Shown: positions 15,061 through 26,175 of the stretch, in pieces | How the letters are laid out: every line of letters begins with the position of its first letter | Numbering within the stretch: position 1 is the first letter of the stretch | Assembly (NCBI RefSeq): GCF_022201045.2 | Contig: NC_068562.1 | Coordinates: 4,402,001-4,466,000 of the forward strand | Direction: 5' to 3' | Length of the DNA: 64,000 nt | Source of the DNA: Citrus sinensis | Lineage: Eukaryota > Streptophyta > Magnoliopsida > Sapindales > Rutaceae | Program-made: the position numbers and the translations under genes | Notes under the pieces: generated by a model | What the model was told of the DNA's origin: nothing | The model's input: only the letters and a program-made list of their open reading frames with translations | Database searches by the model: none

Positions 15061-17543
15061 TTCCTCCAGACTTGTGATATTGAGATTATGCATCAATCTC
15101 GCCTTGTTAATTGTAGTTATTGCCAGTACTTGCAACATTTAGCTATGCTTTATCCATACATATGTGGCACGTGTTTTGGTTTAAATAGTTGTGGATCTTA
15201 CCACCTTCCGGTATGCTACAGTTTGAAAGATATTGGTTTGTTAATTATGTGACAGGCTCCGGCGATTCCCCAGCGTTATAATGTTTGATCTCGAATCTCG
15301 AATCACGAAACATGGTGTGGTTGCATCCTATATATGTCAAACTGGTGTGATCACTATCGTGGTGTCGATTTCAGAAATTGCTTAAAGCCTCAAATGGAGT
15401 TTCGCATAACAGGATATTGCTTCGTTTGAAGTGTATGTGGGCTCTCTTGGGTATTGAGATAGTAGCCGTTGTAGAAAATAAATTAGAGCTATAAAATAAA
15501 AATTGAGGATGTGTCGTATAATTTTTAATTTTAATGAAAATATGAAAATATATTATAAATTTTTTATTATGAATGTTCAATAAAATTAATTTAATTTTTT
15601 AAATCACAGATAACAAATGTTTATTAAATATTTTAATACTATAACTTTAAACAACAGCGCCGAACTATGCAAAGCAAGTCCTTCAATGGATTAGTCAAAA
15701 TATTTTTGAGTTACTCAAAGTACATTGATGTATTATTGACTTTGCCACCCTCTTGATATGCTAACATTCTTCTGCGTGCCTCCACTCTCTCTCTCTCTCT
15801 CTCTCTCTGAACCACATGTTCAATTTGCAGAATTGCATATTCCTCCGTGGGCCCGGGGAAGAAAAAAACCATGGCCTGCTCCGGAAAAGCAGGATAGACC
15901 TCATTTGATTATGGAAAATGATCTTTGATTAATCTGATATTTTCAAGAGTTTGAAAGCTACTTGGAAGATATCATCAATCTCAGCCTATAAAACTCCAAA
16001 TGTTATTTGTGCGGAAAATACAAGATAATTAACAATCTACATGCTCTCTCTTCCACTGGAAAAATATATATAGTCCAATATATATTAAATATTTCTATTA
16101 TATGTTTCTCTTATCAGATGCTGTAACTCTTGTAATATAAAAAGATAATTATTGAAAGGTTTTTTAAGAAATTATTCAAAGATGTTAAAACAAAAGAAAT
16201 ATTGTAAGAATCATCTACGACAATAAACTAGAAAATATTTAAAAGTATTGAAATGCATGATAAGTATTCAAAGAAATATTGTAAGACCAATAATGTCCTA
16301 AAGTAAAACGTCACACGGACACTTAAGTACAATTATAGGATGAATACCTAACTCAAGCCAGAGTTAGGACAATGCCCATAAACCCTATTGAATCAAGGGG
16401 CACGGGCTCAAATATTAATAAACATAACATATCAATTCCTGTAGTTGCACTAAGCACTCAATAGTTGTCACCTTCTGTATAGCGACAGTTTGGAGCCACT
16501 TAATAACATTTTCAGGTTTGGTTAAAGAAACACCTAAGAAGATGGTAAGAGAAAAGTTCAACCTAGCAACTAAGACAATGCTGAATAGAAACACTACTAA
16601 TTTTAGTGACCAAAGCAAAATCCAAATCTTCAAGTCCATTTCGTGGGTGCGAAAAGCACCATAATTTGGCCAAAAGTCAGTCAATCACCAGCAGCACAAT
16701 TAGCATACCATTCTTTATTTAATAATAAAGCCACACTCACCCAACAACATCATGCTCTCATCAAGCAAAAGTATTCACATGAAAATTAACCCTTCAATCA
16801 TGCACTAGTTTATGCCACCAGCGCCGAGGCACCAAAAAGAGAAGAAACTATTGCCTTGTTCTTTTTAAAGTGAAATAAAGGAAACGAGAAAAGCAAAAGC
16901 ATAGAGAATCAAGTGCTTTAAAAAAATACAGGTAAACTGATTCATAATTAACCCAAGATGCTAAGTCACACACTATCAGCACTTCTATCCTTACTCATGT
17001 GAGGCTGGCTTTTCAAGTAATTTCAACCGCTTCCTTTAAGTAGATTGCCGTCCAAACAGGCCTAAGTCTCATCCCCTGGTGTACATTTATTTCACACAGG
17101 TCTATAAATGTGACGCTCATAACTTCATCATTTTTCCTTACTTTCTTTTACAGGACAAAAAAATCAACCGTATAGTCTATATCACCTCTCTACAGCATTT
17201 GGCCCCGGTTGTAAAATCACATATTCCCGAATCTCATATCTTATATAAATCAGATGAAATATGTGTGTATCACTTTGACCGAGGAAATTAAGTAATATAT
17301 TACCAAGTAGACATGAATACGAAGATAAAATAATCTACTTATACAACATTTCTAAAGTGTTACATTTCCCATTATTTCCTTAGGATGCCTTATAAATGCC
17401 ATTTTAATCTTTTTTTTAAAAAAAAAATATTTATCAATTTTAATATAACATCAGCATAAAAAGAGCTCAGTCCACCCACTATTTCTCAAATCATAAAAAT
17501 TGTACAGCCAAACAAACATTATAATTTTTTTTATTATTGTACC
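15061..17543. other. Intergenic between convergent genes
   Basis: This is the gap between the 3' ends of RVB2 (plus) and the GT34 gene (minus). It includes a CT microsatellite near 15786-15810 and, at about 15430-15665, AT-rich sequence whose end (TTTAATACTATAACTTTAAAC) resembles the MITE family seen elsewhere in the window. The open frames are short and unconvincing. Confidence 0.6.
15786..15810. repeat. CT microsatellite
   Basis: This is an uninterrupted run of about 12 CT dinucleotides in intergenic DNA between RVB2 and the GT34 gene. No nearby gene start explains it. Confidence 0.9.
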
Positions 17544-18902
17544 TTATCCCCAAGGACCATCATCAGGAAAATCAAATGGCACAGGGGACACCAAGCTGGA
17601 ATCTCGTAAATCCGGGTGCACAAACCCATACTTCCTAAGGACTTGATTATCAGCAAAATTTAAAGCCTTGACCATCCCGCTCCAACACGTCTCTCCAGAA
17701 TACATCTGATTGTGGTCCCCACTGCACGGCTGGCACCCCGTGAAATGCGTGATAAACGGCCTCCTCCAGCTCCCTCGCCCGTTGCCAGCCTCCTTGAGAT
17801 ACTGCTCCCTCTGCGCAGCATAGCTCTCGCTCACTTTCTCGGCGTGCCTCCTTCTTAACGTGCGCACCCTTCTCTCGATTTCCATATATCTCCCCGTAAT
17901 ATTATCGTACGTTGGCACAATCTCTAACCAATAACCTTCAAAATAAAATTCACCCTCCAAATAGATATTATCATAATATTTATCCTTCTCCGTGTACAGC
18001 AAATAAATCAGAGCTGCCTGATCGTCTGATTCGGGAAATATTTTATCCTTGAAGGTTGATCGTTGAACCTGACCCCACTTAGCATAATCAGCACCAATGG
18101 GACCCATGTTAGCCCAGGTGTCCATGAAATCCATAGACCACTGACAATTCCTTATCAAGAAAACGCCAGCGTTCAAGCTGGTCCAGCTCTTGGCCTCGTA
18201 AATCAACTTAGGCCAGCCATGAACGACGACGTTGTGATTCCTGTACCTCTCCAACGGAAGCTTAAACTCCATGTCGGTGAACGCGGCGTCCGAGTCAACC
18301 CACCAGATCCACTCGGCCTCCGGGTGGGCCAGCATGGCCGCTTTAACAACAGGTAACTTAGCCCAGAAGGAGTTCATCTTCGGATTCAGCAGCACATTGT
18401 TGTAGAAAATGTCATAGCCGTGGATTCTACAGTAATCAACTTTGTTTTTAAAGAACCTCAAGAGCAAATGATCGCCTATAGGGTTTTTACAAGGCTTCGG
18501 CTGTGAGCCTGTGACTAAAACAACGCGCTCGCGAGCTCCGGCGGCGAATGAAGGATGAAGTTTGAGCCACCGCTTTCTTTTCTCGTCCCAGTCTTCGATC
18601 TTTTTCTCGATGGAGTAACTCAGTTCTTGGTCGTCGTAAAAGGTTTCATCAGGAGGGTCGTAGCGTAAATTAGCAGCACAACCCGGTGATCGCGCCTCGC
18701 TCGTAGCTTTTGCTTCGGAGAGTGGAGTGGAGTCAAATCGAGGAGCGGAGTTGAGAAGAGATGAGAAAGACCAGACGATTAAAAGAGCAAAGAAGGCACC
18801 CCCAAGAAACAGAAACCCATCTGTTAAACAAGGATGGGTTTTGTTACGCACATGTGGTTTCGCCATTGGAGAATATTGATGAGAGAGCTCGGGCGAGACC
18901 AT
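17544..18902 (-). CDS. GT34 galactosyltransferase, GT6/GT7 (MUCI10) type
   Basis: A single-exon gene of 452 aa. The reading frame is open a little upstream but starts there with TTG; the first ATG (18902) gives MVSPELSHQYSPMAKP, as I recall for the Arabidopsis GT6/GT7 proteins. This is a type II Golgi protein with a short cytosolic tail, one membrane anchor at about 29-50 (FLFLGGAFFALLIVWSF), a stem and a lumenal catalytic domain. The sugar-nucleotide DxD motif is WWVDSDAAF (DSD at 203-205), and Cys-rich FTGCQPCSGDH lies near 387-397. GT34 enzymes add alpha-1,6 side chains. The xyloglucan xylosyltransferases form one branch; this branch includes galactomannan galactosyltransferases and MUCI10, which decorates glucomannan in seed mucilage. 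Substrate is inferred from family resemblance. No missing residues were noticed. Confidence 0.9.
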   Translation of the reverse strand: MVSPELSHQYSPMAKPHVRNKTHPCLTDGFLFLGGAFFALLIVWSFSSLLNSAPRFDSTPLSEAKATSEARSPGCAANLRYDPPDETFYDDQELSYSIEKKIEDWDEKRKRWLKLHPSFAAGARERVVLVTGSQPKPCKNPIGDHLLLRFFKNKVDYCRIHGYDIFYNNVLLNPKMNSFWAKLPVVKAAMLAHPEAEWIWWVDSDAAFTDMEFKLPLERYRNHNVVVHGWPKLIYEAKSWTSLNAGVFLIRNCQWSMDFMDTWANMGPIGADYAKWGQVQRSTFKDKIFPESDDQAALIYLLYTEKDKYYDNIYLEGEFYFEGYWLEIVPTYDNITGRYMEIERRVRTLRRRHAEKVSESYAAQREQYLKEAGNGRGSWRRPFITHFTGCQPCSGDHNQMYSGETCWSGMVKALNFADNQVLRKYGFVHPDLRDSSLVSPVPFDFPDDGPWG

Positions 18903-20059
18903 TTTCAATGAGATTGAAACCCTTAAAAAGGCTTAGACGACTCGGTGGTGAATCGTCTTAACCCACTCACTTACTGGGTGTAACGGCGCGACATGTGTAC
19001 GGGACAATTAATTAGCTTCGGTGGCTTTTTCTTCGGTTCTTGGTCTGAATTTAGAATGTGTTTTTAAGTTAGGCGAGGGATACACTGACAAATTTGCTTT
19101 CGCCAACTACGGTTGGTTTACTTAATAACAGTTTATAGGATTACATTGAAAAGACGGAAAAAGAATGAAACGGGACAAGCGTCGGTTTCGTGGCCCCGAG
19201 GATGCTAAAATGCGCTTGACGTGTTAATTAAAGGCGAGAACTGCGTTTGGACTTTAACTTAGGTGTCGGGTCTTTGAGAATGACACGTCATATTTTTTTA
19301 AAACCTTGCTGGGTGCCGACACTTTGGACTGGACTTTCACTTCCTTTTCGGATCTTCTTCATGCGCTTCGGACTTGGCCGTATCTTGCGTTTAGTTGTCT
19401 GCTTAATTGAGGTTTAATTGCGATTTAACAAAACTATTGATTTCGCATGGTCAAGAAGGACAAACGAAGCAGATGACGTCTTGGTTGTCCAGATCATTAC
19501 AGTTTCGACTAAAATATTGAGTAGTCGGTTATGGTAAAATTTTCAGTAATTTAAAATTGTGGTACACATATATATAGTTTTAGTGTTGATATAGTTCAAA
19601 ATCTTTTATTGGGGGAAAACTATTTAATTATATAATTTAATAGTATAATGTTATTGTACTATTAAATTATATAGTTTAATAACTTTTAATACCATTAAAA
19701 CACATAATTTAATAATTTTTTTGGACTTTATTTATGATCCTAAATTGAAACATACATACATATATACATACATGCACATATATATAGTGAGAGAGAAATT
19801 TTTTAATCTAGAATTTTAAAGTGCAAGAAAGTTCAAAAAAACTTTAAAATCTTACAGTTTTAACACTTAATTTTATATACTATTAAACACATAATTTTAA
19901 AAATTTTCCGCACTTTAAAATTTTGGATCCCCACACACACACCAACATTTGAATAGACCCAAAAAGTCCACATGTAAGATAATCCCAATAAAAAATTACA
20001 CGAATCTATTATTTATAAAGAATAACCTAAGTAACCTAAGTACCTTGAAATCGATTATA

Positions 20060-20370
20060 GATAAAGCGCCCAAATGGTGAGTTTTTGACAAAATGTCAAA
20101 GGTATGATTTCACAAAAAATGACTTAGGTCCATCATCTACTAAGAAAGACTTAGGTTTTGTTCTTTAATATTCCTAAGTGAAACGCCCAAAGTGTGAGCT
20201 TTTCTACAAAATGTAAAATGCGTGATCTTTAAAAAAAAAAAAAAGACTTAAGCCTATTCTCTAAAAAAAAAAAAAACATTTCAATTTTTTAATATTTCTA
20301 AAGAAAACACTGAAAAGATAGGTTTTTGATAAAGCGTCAAAGGTGTGTTGATACAAAAATAAAGAAGGTG
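20060..20370. repeat. Three degenerate tandem units of about 115-125 bp
   Basis: Three successive units share the skeleton AARCGCCCAAA...GTGAG(T/C)TTTT...ACAAAATGT, then GACTTAGG and a TTTAATATTYCTAA tail. They start near 20060, 20179 and 20305, and the last is partial. Poly-A runs interrupt the second copy. Such arrays are common next to LTRs of plant retroelements. Confidence 0.6.
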
Positions 20371-20429
20371 CTTAGGAAAAAAATTAATTTCTTACAAGTA
20401 GGATTCTACTGAAATCACTTACAGGCAAA

Positions 20430-20830
20430 ATGCCGCAAAACTGATTTTACATATGAGGAACCAACATAAGAGTCGAAGTCAAGCTCAAACTTGTTAGCCG
20501 GTAAAAGCCCAGAAATCATGACAAGTGTCTAGAGAAGACCTGTCATGAACAAGCCGGACACATGTTGATATGACATCTTTATGCATGGGTTTAATGGATG
20601 TGTCACGATAGTTCTTTCACCTTATACTTCAAGTGGCTTGCATATAAAGGGCAAGCTTCCTACATTTGAAGGTAAGACCCAAAGAAAAAAAAATTTGAAT
20701 ACAAAAATACTACTTAATTCTCTCTAAATTTTATCAATCTAAAAATTGAGCACAAATGGTTGATTTAAGAGTTAGAGGGTTATTGTCGACAACCCTGTCA
20801 TACCTAGACAAATTCTTTTCATTTACAGAC
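20430..20830 (+). mobile_element. Possible LTR fragment (plant LTR retroelement), fossil
   Basis: The region has a TATA-like motif (GCATATAAAGGGC, about 20640) and then a CT-rich leader. About 150 bases downstream comes AGAGGGTTATTGTCGACAACC, which resembles the R/U5 region of some plant retrotransposon LTRs. No paired LTR, primer-binding site or internal coding region was found beside it. It is an old remnant if this reading is right. Confidence 0.25.
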
Positions 20831-22044
20831 TTTTAATCACAAGAATACACATGATATTAAACCCACATTACAAAGAAAAATGGACCGTGAAGCTTGACGT
20901 AGAAGAATGTCAGGAATTAAAAAAAATATAGTATCTATATGTTATCAACACATATAAATAAGTAAAATAATTTATACAATATGATTCTACATATTTAAAT
21001 TTATCTTCTTTTTTTCTTTTATTGTTTACCTAATTTGAGCATATTTAGTGAGTGAATACAATTATTATTATCAAACAATAACCTCACATGTAAGATATGG
21101 AAGCTTTAGTCAGCAATTTTTTTTGAGTTATTATATTATTGTAAGATTTCAATGTTATTTTAATAAAAATAAGGGAAAATGTTATTTTCCTTAGCTATGT
21201 AATCAATTCTTTTTTCTTTATACAATAATGCTACATTATTGTATATTTATTTTGTAATATCATTATCGATTATTTATTATGTAGTTAAATTAAGGACAAA
21301 ACTATTTTGACCCTATTATATCTAACACCCAGTTTGGACCCCTAAAATTAAATTTATACTTCTAAGACATTCAGACATCATCGCTCATAAACCAATCACC
21401 ATGTCCATGTCAATCGTTGAAAGCGATGCTCTTGATTTAAGGAGAAATAGTTGTAAAGGGCCGTAGCCGATGATAGTCTTTCTAACTCTTTAGTCCACAG
21501 GTCATTTCTCACCTTACCTTGAATAGACATCATCAACAAATTGTATAATCCACACCCATCAAAAGTCAGAAAGTTCATTTGTCTCTTTGAAAGAATCCCG
21601 CCGGATCGCACTGGAGTTGATTTCTAATTGCTATTCCAAACGAGAATCTTTTATCATTGTTAGATATCAACTGTCGTCACACATGTATATTATTAGGAGA
21701 TAGAATGACACTTTTACTTCAATCAGAATTGGATGTTATAATATATTACAGTTGTGTGGTAAATAAGTAGATTTTGTTCTCATAGATAGCAGCATGTCGT
21801 CGAGTCCTTGATAATGAGATGGCATTGCCGTCACATGTGGTGGTAATTCCAAGGATGATGAGTCCTTGTAACTCTGACCAGCCCACCAGCAGACACCGCG
21901 ACGCTACCCTGCATCATTGGGTCCTATGCTCATGTGATCCTCTGACAACAAACCGGCTAAAGTTTTTAATTCGCAGTGGGTGGGATTCTCGAGACTTTTA
22001 TGACAGTAGATTAAATTTTAATTTCTGCGAAACTTAACCGGAAC

Positions 22045-22118
22045 GCTTTCATAGCTCAGTTGGTTAGAGCACCCGTTTAGTAAGCGGGAGGTCTTGAGTT
22101 CGACTCTCAATGAAAGCA
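22045..22118 (+). tRNA. tRNA-Thr (anticodon AGT)
   Basis: A complete 74-nt cloverleaf with no intron. The acceptor stem is GCTTTCA with TGAAAGC, and the discriminator base is A. The D arm is GCTCAGTTGGTTAGAGC (A box). The anticodon stem CCCGT/GCGGG carries loop TTAGTAA with anticodon AGT at 22079-22081. The T arm TTGAGTTCGACTCTCAA holds the B box. It is followed at once by a T run (22120-22126), the RNA polymerase III terminator. It matches the usual plant nuclear tRNA-Thr. It lies between the GT34 and heptahelical-protein genes, on the opposite strand to both. Confidence 0.97.
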
Positions 22119-22119
22119 A

Positions 22120-22126
22120 TTTTTTT
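22120..22126 (+). terminator. Pol III oligo-T terminator of the tRNA
   Basis: A run of seven T residues begins two bases after the tRNA discriminator base. This is the standard RNA polymerase III stop signal. Confidence 0.85.
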
Positions 22127-22378
22127 GTAATTTCTCTTTCCCTCCCATTTTCTCATGGAAACATCTTTTGAATAAGAGTTTCTCACTTATTAGATATCGG
22201 TAGAAAGTGCGCAATACTGGGTCCATTATTATCCATGGGTGCTTCTGACTTATAAATTTACAAACAATCGGGGAATGTAACACTTCTCCATACCAATTTG
22301 TTCCATCCAATAACAGATACAACAAACAAGAGTTATTTAAGCACTTCAGCTACTGACCAATTATAATCTAACTTCACT

Positions 22379-25300
22379 TCAACATCCTTCCATATCCCGC
22401 CACTTCAGATAAACCAGACCGGCACGATAATGAGTATATGCCCCAGCGACCACCAATATATGGAAGAGTTGATGGCTATGCCCAGCAATGTCAAATTTCC
22501 CAGGCATCCACCGCTCTGGAATCCTTGTGGCATAAACCAGTGCTCCGAGGCCATAAAATAACCCCATCAGAAGCTCATACCCAGTTGTGTGGAGTGCCTC
22601 AGGCTGGTGCGAGAACAAGATAACCTTGTGCAGGATTGGTGCAACACCAGACAAGCCCATGCCACAGAAAAGGGATGCACGAACATTACGGAATTCAGGA
22701 GTCTGAAAGACGGGCAAAAGAGACGCCAAGATTGTTGCAATTCCTAACAGAGTTATAAATCCCATGTACAGGTTGCAGAAGAAGGGAGTGCACATAAAAG
22801 AATAGTAGACAAGCGGATAGAAGGAAGTAGATATAAGGGCTGCAATTCCAGCATAGTCGAGTCTGAGCATAATGTATGACATTCGTTCAGAGTGGCATGA
22901 CAACAGGTGGCATGCGCTGCTCGTCAGCAAGCAAAACATAGCCCCACCCAAGAAGGCAAAAAATGGCCACCGTGTTATTGGTCTCACCATCAGGGGTGCT
23001 ATTATGTTAGCCACATCCTCCTTAACACTATGCTGCATTTAGACAAAAGAATAAAGACCTTATGTCTACTTATCACTACACTGACAGAAAATATATCAAC
23101 AACATGCGACACAACTGTATATAGCATCATGCACTTAAGTATAATTTTGACTATTCCCCCACAGTACTAATTCGCAATGCTGGCTAAGGAAATAGCAATA
23201 CAGCTCCACACTCTGCCAACTTGTTTGGTCATGCCAAACATCAATCAGGGGACTGAAACTCAATCTCTGTTCTATAGCAAAGAACAGATTTTAAATATGC
23301 CGGCTGGAAATAAGTATCAGAAAAAATATCCCCACCGTGTGGAGCCAACGAAATTAAAGGGAAATAAACCTGTCCAATCTCTGTTCTTCAGTAAAAGAAG
23401 AGATTTCAAATATTCTGGCCGGAAATAAGCATCAGGAAAAAATATACCCGCCACGTGGAGCCAAAGAAATTAAAGGGAAATAAACGTGTTTTTACTATAT
23501 ACAACCAAACATCCGGTCTCAACAACTAAAAAGGAGATGGACAGCTAAAGCTCATGCAACTGAAGTAAGCTCAGAAAGTTACTATTAACTGAAGCATTAA
23601 AGAGAAGCATTACCAGAACACAAACTTCAGTTTGGTTTCCATGAGAGAATCGTTCAGGCAAACAATTGTATAGATGTTCCATGACATGCCAACCAGAGAG
23701 TGACGGAAGTAAATCCATAGAAGGCAATGTAGTTTTTAACTCCTCTCTAAGCCTCTGCAGATTAGGCAAGTTTGGCAAAGATGGAAGGCATGTCAAGAGT
23801 TCTGCTTGCAATTTGTGCAGATCAGCATTTTTAAGTACCTCAGGAATATGTAGAGAATGGAGATCAACAACCCTTGGAGCCTTCATTGCAGTATATATGG
23901 TAAGAGCAAGGAAAATGAAGAACCCAATCAAATGTCTGCAGTGAATAATAAAACTCTGCTGTTAAAAGTTATAGTAGGAAAGCTACTAATCAAATCCAAG
24001 AATCAAGCAATGTTTATTTCAAGAATGCACTTCAAAATTTAATATGCTACAAATATACGAGGGTTTGGGACATAAGGGAGTATATATCATAATTATTAAT
24101 CTTAGACATTAGGTGCCCCCAGAAGATTGGCCGTGTGGTTTTCAAGTAGCTTTCTTTAAATGGCCAACCGAGTTCAAATCCTAGGGGAGGTAGCGTGTTT
24201 AAAAAAATGTCCTATAGCTAATGTTTAAGCAATATTTAACTCATAGAACTACCAGTTTGTTACATAAAAAAGTCTATTTAATATGAATTATAGTGCTGGT
24301 TATGTAAATCAGATAGTAGCTGAAATACTTTGGCCACGCGACTTTCTCATTATCTATGTTTACAAACTGAGATCCTCCATACTTACCAATGAATAATCAA
24401 ATCCATGATGCAAAAAACATTCTAAACCATAATAAGATACAATCTCAACAAGTTTTCTAACATTTCCTCATAATAAAAAATAAAAAAGCAAAAACATTAG
24501 GTTTTTAACTGCAGACTGCGGTATCAAAATTCCACCTATACTTCAGACTCCCACATAAAGTTATCAAAGATCCCTTGGTTTCGAAACGTTTTACAAATGC
24601 TATGATGTCAGGAACTAGAGGTGTCATCTACATCAATATATGATTGGAAATATGAATTGATCGCAATACTAGATTTAGACAATAACCAGGCATTTCAATA
24701 TTCGGAAAATGTGAACAAAATAAGGTTAACAAGTTATAACATTACTATATAGAAAAGTTAAGAGTAGGTTTTGTGGGTCCTGACTAGTTTAGCTGGTATG
24801 ATTTCTCGTCAAATCCCATTCACATCAATTTAGGCCATAGGGGACTGGGGTTGGGTCGGGTTAAAAGTTTGAGTACATCTTTTTCCAACATAATAGAGCA
24901 AAGGATAATATTAAAGGATAACTTCTTTGTAGCATTGTGTATTTGGATCCAGCCACCCCTTTGGACGATTGGTCAACTGACAGCGGTCAGCAGATAGATC
25001 GGATTCACGTTTAGAAGATCATTCGATGGTTACCGTTAGTTGGGCCTCTTCACTGCACTTAGAAGACTAAACTAACTGAGTAGCTGTGCTGGTTTATCTG
25101 TTTATGCTCAAAGCTAACTTTCCTTTCTTGATTCTTTTGTACTCTCGCACTTGCCTTCCAATTTCCCCTTCCTCTTGCCAAATAATGAGCAAAAATAATG
25201 AGGAAACATAAGGAAAGGCTATTTTCCTCCTTTATTTCAGTATAAAAATTGATAGCAAAGACAAAGGATAGTTTGTTCTGCAGAAACATTGGGAAAGAAA

Positions 25301-26175
25301 TCCACAAAATCGAAGCAACACAGGGATCTTCTCTGATAATTTTCGAGTAAGTTCCTAGATAAGAAGATGTCCCCACATTCTTCAAATATATTATAAGACC
25401 CAGATCTCTACTAGGGTGTTGCAATACTGAAGACACGCTTCACTCAAATAAGTCTTGCAGCAGCTATATACGTGGGCCCTGCCAAAAGTCTTACTCTACC
25501 AATCTAGATTAATCTTAGTTTAATAAGCCAATAAGCCTCTCCAATTGCCTCAAACTGAGCTCAGTTTGCCTTTTCCCTTCTCCTGGCAAACGAATTCCAG
25601 CACTTGTGATATGCTAATGCTTGACCGGTGTTTTTGAATTTAAATTTTTCCAAATACAAGACATGCGAAGATGCAGTTTTCTTATAGACTTCACCTTAAC
25701 AACATAGCTGGTCCTAGTGATGCATCTTATTAATATATTCCACTAAGGCAAACAAATTATTACAAATCATCAGCAAAAATTTCACCACTGAAGCTGCCAT
25801 AGTCTGTGCATAGTCATATGGAATAAAATTATAATACTTCACAGTTTTCTACCTTAGCATTTAGCTATTTAGTCTTCCAGATCAAAATAAATAGTTGCTT
25901 TAAAGAAAAACTTACGTCCAAACATTTAACGTCTCATTGTGGATGGTGAAGATACTAAGCAAAGTCTGCTTCAATGGCCATTCTGATCTATAATGGCCAA
26001 TGATAAACTCATTATCCCTCAAATAACCAGGCAAAGCATGATATTCCACAAGCTGGCACTTCACCCTCTTCCACAATCTCCTCCCTTTTCCTTCCTTGGA
26101 AGAAGCAACTCCATGGTTCTCCATTGCTTCAGAAGCTTCATTCATATGCTCACCGTTAAGTTGCCCGCCACTCAT
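22379..26175 (-). CDS. Heptahelical transmembrane protein, PAQR/adiponectin-receptor family (HHP4-like)
   Basis: Minus-strand exons, in transcript order, are 26175-25916, 23935-23614 and 23032-22379. They join in phase to 411 aa (Arabidopsis HHP4 is about 385). The cytosolic N-terminus leads to EYHALPGYLRDNEFI and the PAQR signature HNETLNVWTHLIGFF across the first splice. Seven hydrophobic segments follow, with a large loop (residues about 100-195) between the first and second. The C-terminal zinc-ligand motif is GHSHQLFH, and the protein ends in a short tail after YTHYRAGLVYL. PAQR proteins bind zinc through three conserved His residues, and animal members have ceramidase-like activity. Plant HHPs respond to hormones, sugar and cold, and HHP proteins have been linked to ICE1/CBF cold signalling. 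Intron 1 is about 2 kb. Intron 2 carries a 114-bp tandem duplication. The 5' UTR may also be spliced. Confidence 0.93.
23261..23490. repeat. Imperfect tandem duplication, period 114 bp, in HHP intron 2
   Basis: Two adjacent copies begin CAATCTCTGTTCT at 23261 and 23375. Each contains (C/T)GG(C/A)(T/C)GGAAATAAG and the shared AAATTAAAGGGAAATAAAC. They differ at roughly a tenth to a fifth of sites. It explains an apparent plus-strand open frame here, which is not a gene. Confidence 0.85.
24106..24235 (+). mobile_element. Possible tRNA-derived SINE relic in HHP intron 1
   Basis: The segment contains a B-box-like GAGTTCAAATCCT preceded by GGCCGTGTGG and a tRNA-like spacing. This is the look of a degraded tRNA-related SINE. 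No clear target-site duplication was found, so the call is weak. Confidence 0.3.

Larger units (their letters stand above)
18903..22044. other. Intergenic with tandem repeats and LTR-like sequence
   Basis: The first several hundred bases should be the GT34 gene's 5' UTR and promoter. From 20060 to 20370 there are degenerate tandem units, followed by promoter-like sequence with a TATA motif at about 20643. A short minus-strand open frame (21396-21611) shows no known domain. No gene was supported. Confidence 0.55.

Noticed and set aside
18903-18908. Two extra N-terminal codons of the GT34 protein (MK before MVSPEL)
   Set aside because: That start would be a TTG. The first real ATG is at 18902 and gives the N-terminus usual for the GT6/GT7 group.
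23177-23428. 83-codon plus-strand frame
   Set aside because: It lies in intron 2 of the HHP gene and is produced by the 114-bp tandem duplication; there is no family resemblance.
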